Source: Melampsora larici-populina 98AG31 (taxonomy: Eukaryota; Basidiomycota; Pucciniomycetes; Pucciniales; Melampsoraceae). Taken from it: a DNA stretch of 64,000 bases. Numbering within the stretch: the stretch's first letter is position 1; every line of letters begins with the position of its first letter. The notes below the pieces were generated by a model. It saw only the letters and a list, made by a program, of their open reading frames with translations. It had not been told where the DNA came from and ran no database searches. Position numbers and translations under genes: made by a program. Below, in pieces: positions 60,365 to 64,000 of the stretch. The DNA is taken from positions 133,605-197,604 of the forward strand of contig NW_006768795.1 of assembly GCF_000204055.1 (NCBI RefSeq), read 5' to 3'.

Positions 60365-61871
60365 TCAATAATTGTTCAATGTACAAAAGCTTTGAAATAA
60401 AGTGTCACGGCGCTGGACCCCAGTCATCTGGAAATTTGGAGTGCCCTCAACATCTTCTTCCGAAGTATCAGCTGATGTATTTAAGGTATTAATACCTTCC
60501 ATGGGAGAGCCATCTACAAGCATGAAGTTGTGCACCACCACACACGCTGATATCCACTTACATGCATACAGCGCATCCTTTGTGTTGGTGATTGCTAGTC
60601 GCAACTCGTGTAGGGATCCAAAACGACATTGCAACATTCCATTACAGTGCTCAGATGCTATGCGGATTTTGGAAATTGAGTTGTTGAAGTGGTTTTGAGC
60701 GGGTGAAAGGTGATGGTAACGTGATCGCTTGAAAACCGGGACGATATGCTGTGTAGAGGCATATCCCGAGTTGGCTAAGATATACTCCCCCTCAGCAAAG
60801 TATGAGTCCATGTTTTGATAGAACTGTGTACAAATAGTATATGAAATAAGAGTACGATCAGTTTACAAAACAAGAAGTGAAAGTATTGGCTTCGAAAGGA
60901 AGGCTCACCCGAGTAGATTTCAGTACGCGTTGGTCGTGTGCAGAACCACACCAACCATGATGTGCATAGAGCACCTTTCTCTGATCATCACAAATGATCA
61001 TTGAATTCAAAGCGTAAATCAATTTTCAAGTGTAATAGTCTTCCTTGTTTTTAGAAGGAGCTGTGGCCAAAGGCACCAAGGTCCCATCGATGAAACCGAT
61101 ACACTGCTTAAAAAATGAAGTTTGGCCGATTCGATTCTTGATCTGGATTTGCTCCGCCGCATCCGGCCATCGTACGTACTCCGCCTCTAGCTCAAGTATG
61201 GCGTGAATGCAGCGCCTAGTGTAATTATCTACACTTCCCTCTGGCCAAATCAGAAAAATCAGTAAGAGTGATTGATACTAGTGGTTCTTTTTGGACTTAC
61301 CAGCCAAAGAAAACAGCTTGGCCTTTATCGGTGTTGAACCACCGTTTCCCGAACATCCAAAATTCGCCAACGCGACCAATAGCTGCCACTGCACCGGGGC
61401 CTGTTTATAGTAGGAATTTTTTTGAAATACTGCCGAAGATCCTATTTTGTGTAGTAATTTAATAAAGTCGGCCTTTGGAATGCGTGCCTAAGACAAGTAT
61501 CAAAGAAGGATGATGAGTATGACACGTAAAGAGTCATTACAATAAAGCAAAGTAGGAAAACTTACCACACTGATCCAAGTGTGTTCAGTTTCAGCAAACC
61601 AAGCTTGAAACGTAGCCTCCTTGGTGCTACAGCGAGGCCTTCGATATCTAGGTAGAATATACCTTCGTCTTTGAGCTTCATCTCGGGTGAGCAATAGGGC
61701 TGCAAGGATTGTTTCGTCTTCTTCCCGTTTCCGCTTGCGTTGGTTTATATGGGCAAACTGACCCAAGGTAGACGACACCATGAGAATGTAAGCAAAGAGC
61801 AAGATTTGTGCTTGATATCTGAATTCGTCGCCGTCGCTAGATTGGTCTTCGTCTTCATCGCTGTGATCCAT
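60365..61871 (-). pseudogene. Harbinger DDE transposase, one in-frame stop
   Basis: Four exons, minus strand: 61871-61566, 61487-61301, 61240-60909, 60823-60365, 428 codons in phase. The N-terminus is acidic, then an Arg-rich segment (QRKRKREEDE, RYRRPRCSTKEATFQAWFAE). The DDE_4-type core has QCIGFIDGTLVPL (first Asp), GWCGSAHDQRVLKST (second Asp), and SEHCNGMLQCRFG (Glu). HNFMLVDG follows. A TGA at 61028-61026 lies between the first and second Asp in YYT*KLIYALNS, where the family has Arg. The stop again fits CGA to TGA preceded by T. It would cut the DNA ends and pair with the Myb-like protein. Probably inactive, but only by one base. Confidence 0.85.
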
Positions 61872-62894
61872 GAAAGAAACTAATGTGAAACACGCCAATA
61901 AAGTGGGAAGGAAAGAAGGCAAAAAGGTTGAAGATGAGGGTGTGGAGGATGTGAGAGCAATTGAGGTATCAAGTGATGACAAGACCTTCCGACGTGTCAA
62001 GATTCTAGGCATGTTTGAGGGGAATAGGACAGTAGCGGACAGTGGGGCTCTCAAATATTTCATGGGTATCCACATGAAAAACCCGCATGAAAAAACCAAA
62101 AAACCATGCGGGTTTTTCATGTGGTTTTTCATGCGGGTTTGCCTGTGGGTTTTAATATTTGTGTACCGCTATTGAAAACACAGGTGGAGGTCTTTTTGGG
62201 GTAAGTCTTTTTACGTCTCGTTATCCAGATGAGCGCTATTCCACTTTTACTGATTAAATCTTCTTCTTGAGTGATTAGGAAGCCACCCGTGACAGTGTCT
62301 CAACTGAGAAGATTCTCGCTGGCATTGCGAACTTGTCTAAGAAGATTGACTCTGATATCGCCAATCTGTCTGCCAAGGTGGTTGACGAAATTGCGGCTTT
62401 GTCCAACACCATTGTGGATCCTTTTCATGCGGTAACTAACAAGGTGGACCAAGTGACCGAGAAAGTTGATCAAATCGAGGATCTCTTGCTTACACCTGGA
62501 CCAAATCCAGCCAATCAAGCGCATGCGGGTGCACCAGTTGCTCAAGCTCAAGCACCACCCGCTCAAACTTGGAACTATTCCACGCAGCTCAAAGTAAGTT
62601 GTCAATCCCTTGTGATGGTTGTTTCTCTTGCTCAAATATTGGTTACCCAGGACCGTGTGTATGCTGCTGCATACGGAAGGGTTTCCACCCCCGAGATCGA
62701 AGCGTACACTAAACGAGAGTCACCCAACGGTGACTTATTAGTGGGTTTGCTTTTTAACACTATCAGAGTGAGTTTCATTGACTGGTTGTGGCGGTTCACC
62801 ACTTTCTTCTGCTTGCTCTGCCTTTATATGATTTCTCATATGTGGTTAATCTTCCAGCAAGAGATAAGCAACATCCCGGCCCCTTGGCCCAAAC

Positions 62895-63249
62895 CAATAC
62901 CGCAACCGCTCCGCTCGAATGAGCGTGAGCGGAGCGGTTTTGGCATCCGCTCAAACCTCCGCTACCCAGAGCGGAGGCTGCGCACCGCGCTCCGAGGAGA
63001 GGAAAGTCCTGAGCGGAGCATCTCGCTCCGCTCAGAGCCAGGGCTCGAGTCTCTTTTTTATGGCTTTTTTTAGACTTTTCAGGTCTTTTGTAGTGATGAG
63101 CGCCGCACACTGGTGTTGCACTACGCACACCAAAGTAAGAAAAAAAATAAAAAAGAGCAATATTGTGCGTAGTGAGATTGAGCGCAGCACTGCGCTCCGC
63201 TCCCAAAATAGGTCGAAAACCTGAGCGGAGCGTAGCGGTTGCGGTGTTG
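62895..63249. mobile_element. hAT-like MITE (7-bp TSD) in gene B
   Basis: 355 bp. Ends CAATACCGCAACCGCTCCGC (62895) and, on the minus strand from 63249, CAACACCGCAACCGCTACGC. Flanked by the exact 7-bp duplication CCCAAAC (62888-62894 and 63250-63256). The interior is full of GAGCGGAGCG/CGCTCCGCTC words, like the subterminal zones of copies 1 and 2, which could mobilise it. No coding sequence. It splits exon 6 of gene B. Confidence 0.9.
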
Positions 63250-64000
63250 CCCAAACAACAGCTGCCTCCCCAAATCAACGGGGTAACTGACGTCGCGGCC
63301 ATCAGGAACTACCATAAGCTAGTCAAGACTGCTGGCAAACATGCTCGAGAACGAATGCACCACTTAGTGAGTCTCTTCATTCATTCTTTGGACTCTCATT
63401 TGGGTTTGCATCTTCTCCTCTGTCTTCAATACTCTGACCAATCACTTGATAAGGTGTTACACAATGTTCGAAACCCATGCGAACCAAATGTCCCGCCTGA
63501 GGGCACGATACCCAGTATCAAGAGGCTGATCTATCGGGTAAGTTTTCAAGTTTTTGGTTGATCACTTTGCACAATCACGATCTGACAGTTCTTTTATAGA
63601 TTGCCAATCATTGTGGAGAGGAAACTGATAATCGCAACATTGAAACACTATGAGATCAAACCGAATGGGCTCATCGCTTAAGGATCACGTATTTAGTCAG
63701 TCTCATTCCCACATTGCTCAATTGAGTACCAAATAGTAATGCTAATTGGCACAATCTGAACAGCGTCGTGAAGCCATGCGAATTTTCCAAGTGGTTCGCC
63801 AGGGCGAAGGGAGACCTGACATATGGGCTCGGGTGGACAGACAGCTCCACAAGTTGCGTGTCGAGGGCCCTGTGTACACTACGGCGTAAGTGTTTACCAT
63901 CAGCTACCCTTCTCATTCCCTCTTTTTGCAATCGAGCTAACTTCAATTATCACTTTTGGCTGCTAGCTTTTATAGGCTTGTCTACAATGACGATTTGGCC

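Larger units (their letters stand above)
57859..62170. mobile_element. PIF-Harbinger element, two genes
   Basis: 4312 bp. Both ends start AGCGGTACACAAATATTAAA inward and are flanked by a 3-bp ATT duplication (57856-57858 and 62171-62173). Beyond the ends are clustered ACCCGCATG/CATGCGGGT words, some forming hairpins (57880-57962 and 62068-62150). It carries the usual two Harbinger genes, facing each other: a Myb/trihelix-like DNA-binding protein (plus) and a DDE transposase (minus). The 670 bp between their stops (59692-60364) is AT-rich. It is inserted in exon 3 of gene B. Confidence 0.9.
57547..64000 (+). pseudogene. Gene B: coiled-coil protein, split by two transposons
   Basis: Exons: 57547-57604, 57683-57787, 57851-57858 continued at 62174-62200, 62279-62593, 62651-62767, 62858-62894 continued at 63257-63366, 63454-63537, and from 63600, running off the right edge. 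Ser/Thr-rich start (MSSQQSRSTGPYAYSTPSTG), then a heptad-like region (KKIDSDIANLSAKVVDEIAA, VDQVTEKVDQIEDLL), a Pro/Ala/Gln linker, and a basic region (RNYHKLVKTAGKHARERMHH). A Harbinger element splits exon 3 and a MITE splits exon 6; removing each with one duplication restores the frame exactly. A TGA at 63651-63653 falls before DQTEWAHRLRI, so the coding likely continued (REAMRIFQVVRQGEGRPDIW at 63772). I recognise no enzymatic domain. Function unknown. Confidence 0.6.

Noticed and set aside
62796..63315. Open frames across the 355-bp MITE
   Set aside because: They read through GC-rich repeat words of a non-coding element and cross its borders.

Overview
The window looks like a transposon-rich segment of a basidiomycete genome, most likely a rust fungus (Pucciniales). 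The evidence is many short introns of about 50-90 nt, fungal-type host genes, and families typical of rusts: Ngaro/DIRS retroelements, hAT, PIF-Harbinger, and a large KDZ/CACTA-like gene family. No rRNA, tRNA, CRISPR array or bacterial-style operon was seen. The species call is an inference.

Layout. 1-18155 reads as one Ngaro-like tyrosine-recombinase retroelement whose left end lies outside the window. It is broken by a hAT-like element (808-4988) and by a 9.4-kb block (5475-14870). That block itself holds a second hAT copy (7469-12482, with a CACTA-like MITE inside it), a mariner-like MITE, and fragments of an insulinase gene. The retroelement resumes at about 14871 with reverse transcriptase, RNase H and recombinase, and ends in split direct repeats. 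19141-21351 (minus) is an intact aquaglyceroporin gene that I resolve into 17 exons, including exons of 4, 5 and 10 nt. 24823-27585 is a decayed Ac-like hAT. 32591-33540 (minus) is a CmcJ/GA4-desaturase-like gene. 35285-37960 is an intact, apparently secreted carboxylesterase-fold protein that has lost every catalytic residue. 38315-42470 is a third hAT-like element whose 820-aa transposase looks intact. 42563-44089 is a membrane-anchored GDSL/PC-esterase-like gene. 47525-48597 is a non-autonomous element. 50.3-52.4 kb holds small repeats, an array of palindromes and a Harbinger relic. 52755-56943 (gene A) and 57547 to the right edge (gene B) are two large multi-exon genes lying in tandem. Gene B is split by a complete PIF-Harbinger element (57859-62170) and by a 355-bp MITE (62895-63249).

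The most notable themes are these. (1) Five insertions share CAA...TTG ends and exact 7-bp target duplications, not the 8 bp usual for hAT. (2) The three transposase genes of that group all require an AT-AC intron at the same codon boundary. (3) Premature stops and lost catalytic residues in several transposons fit C-to-T change at TCG. (4) The aquaporin has micro-exons. (5) The esterase is a secreted pseudoenzyme. All exon structures were worked out by eye from splice signals and reading frame. They are internally consistent in phase but have no transcript support here.
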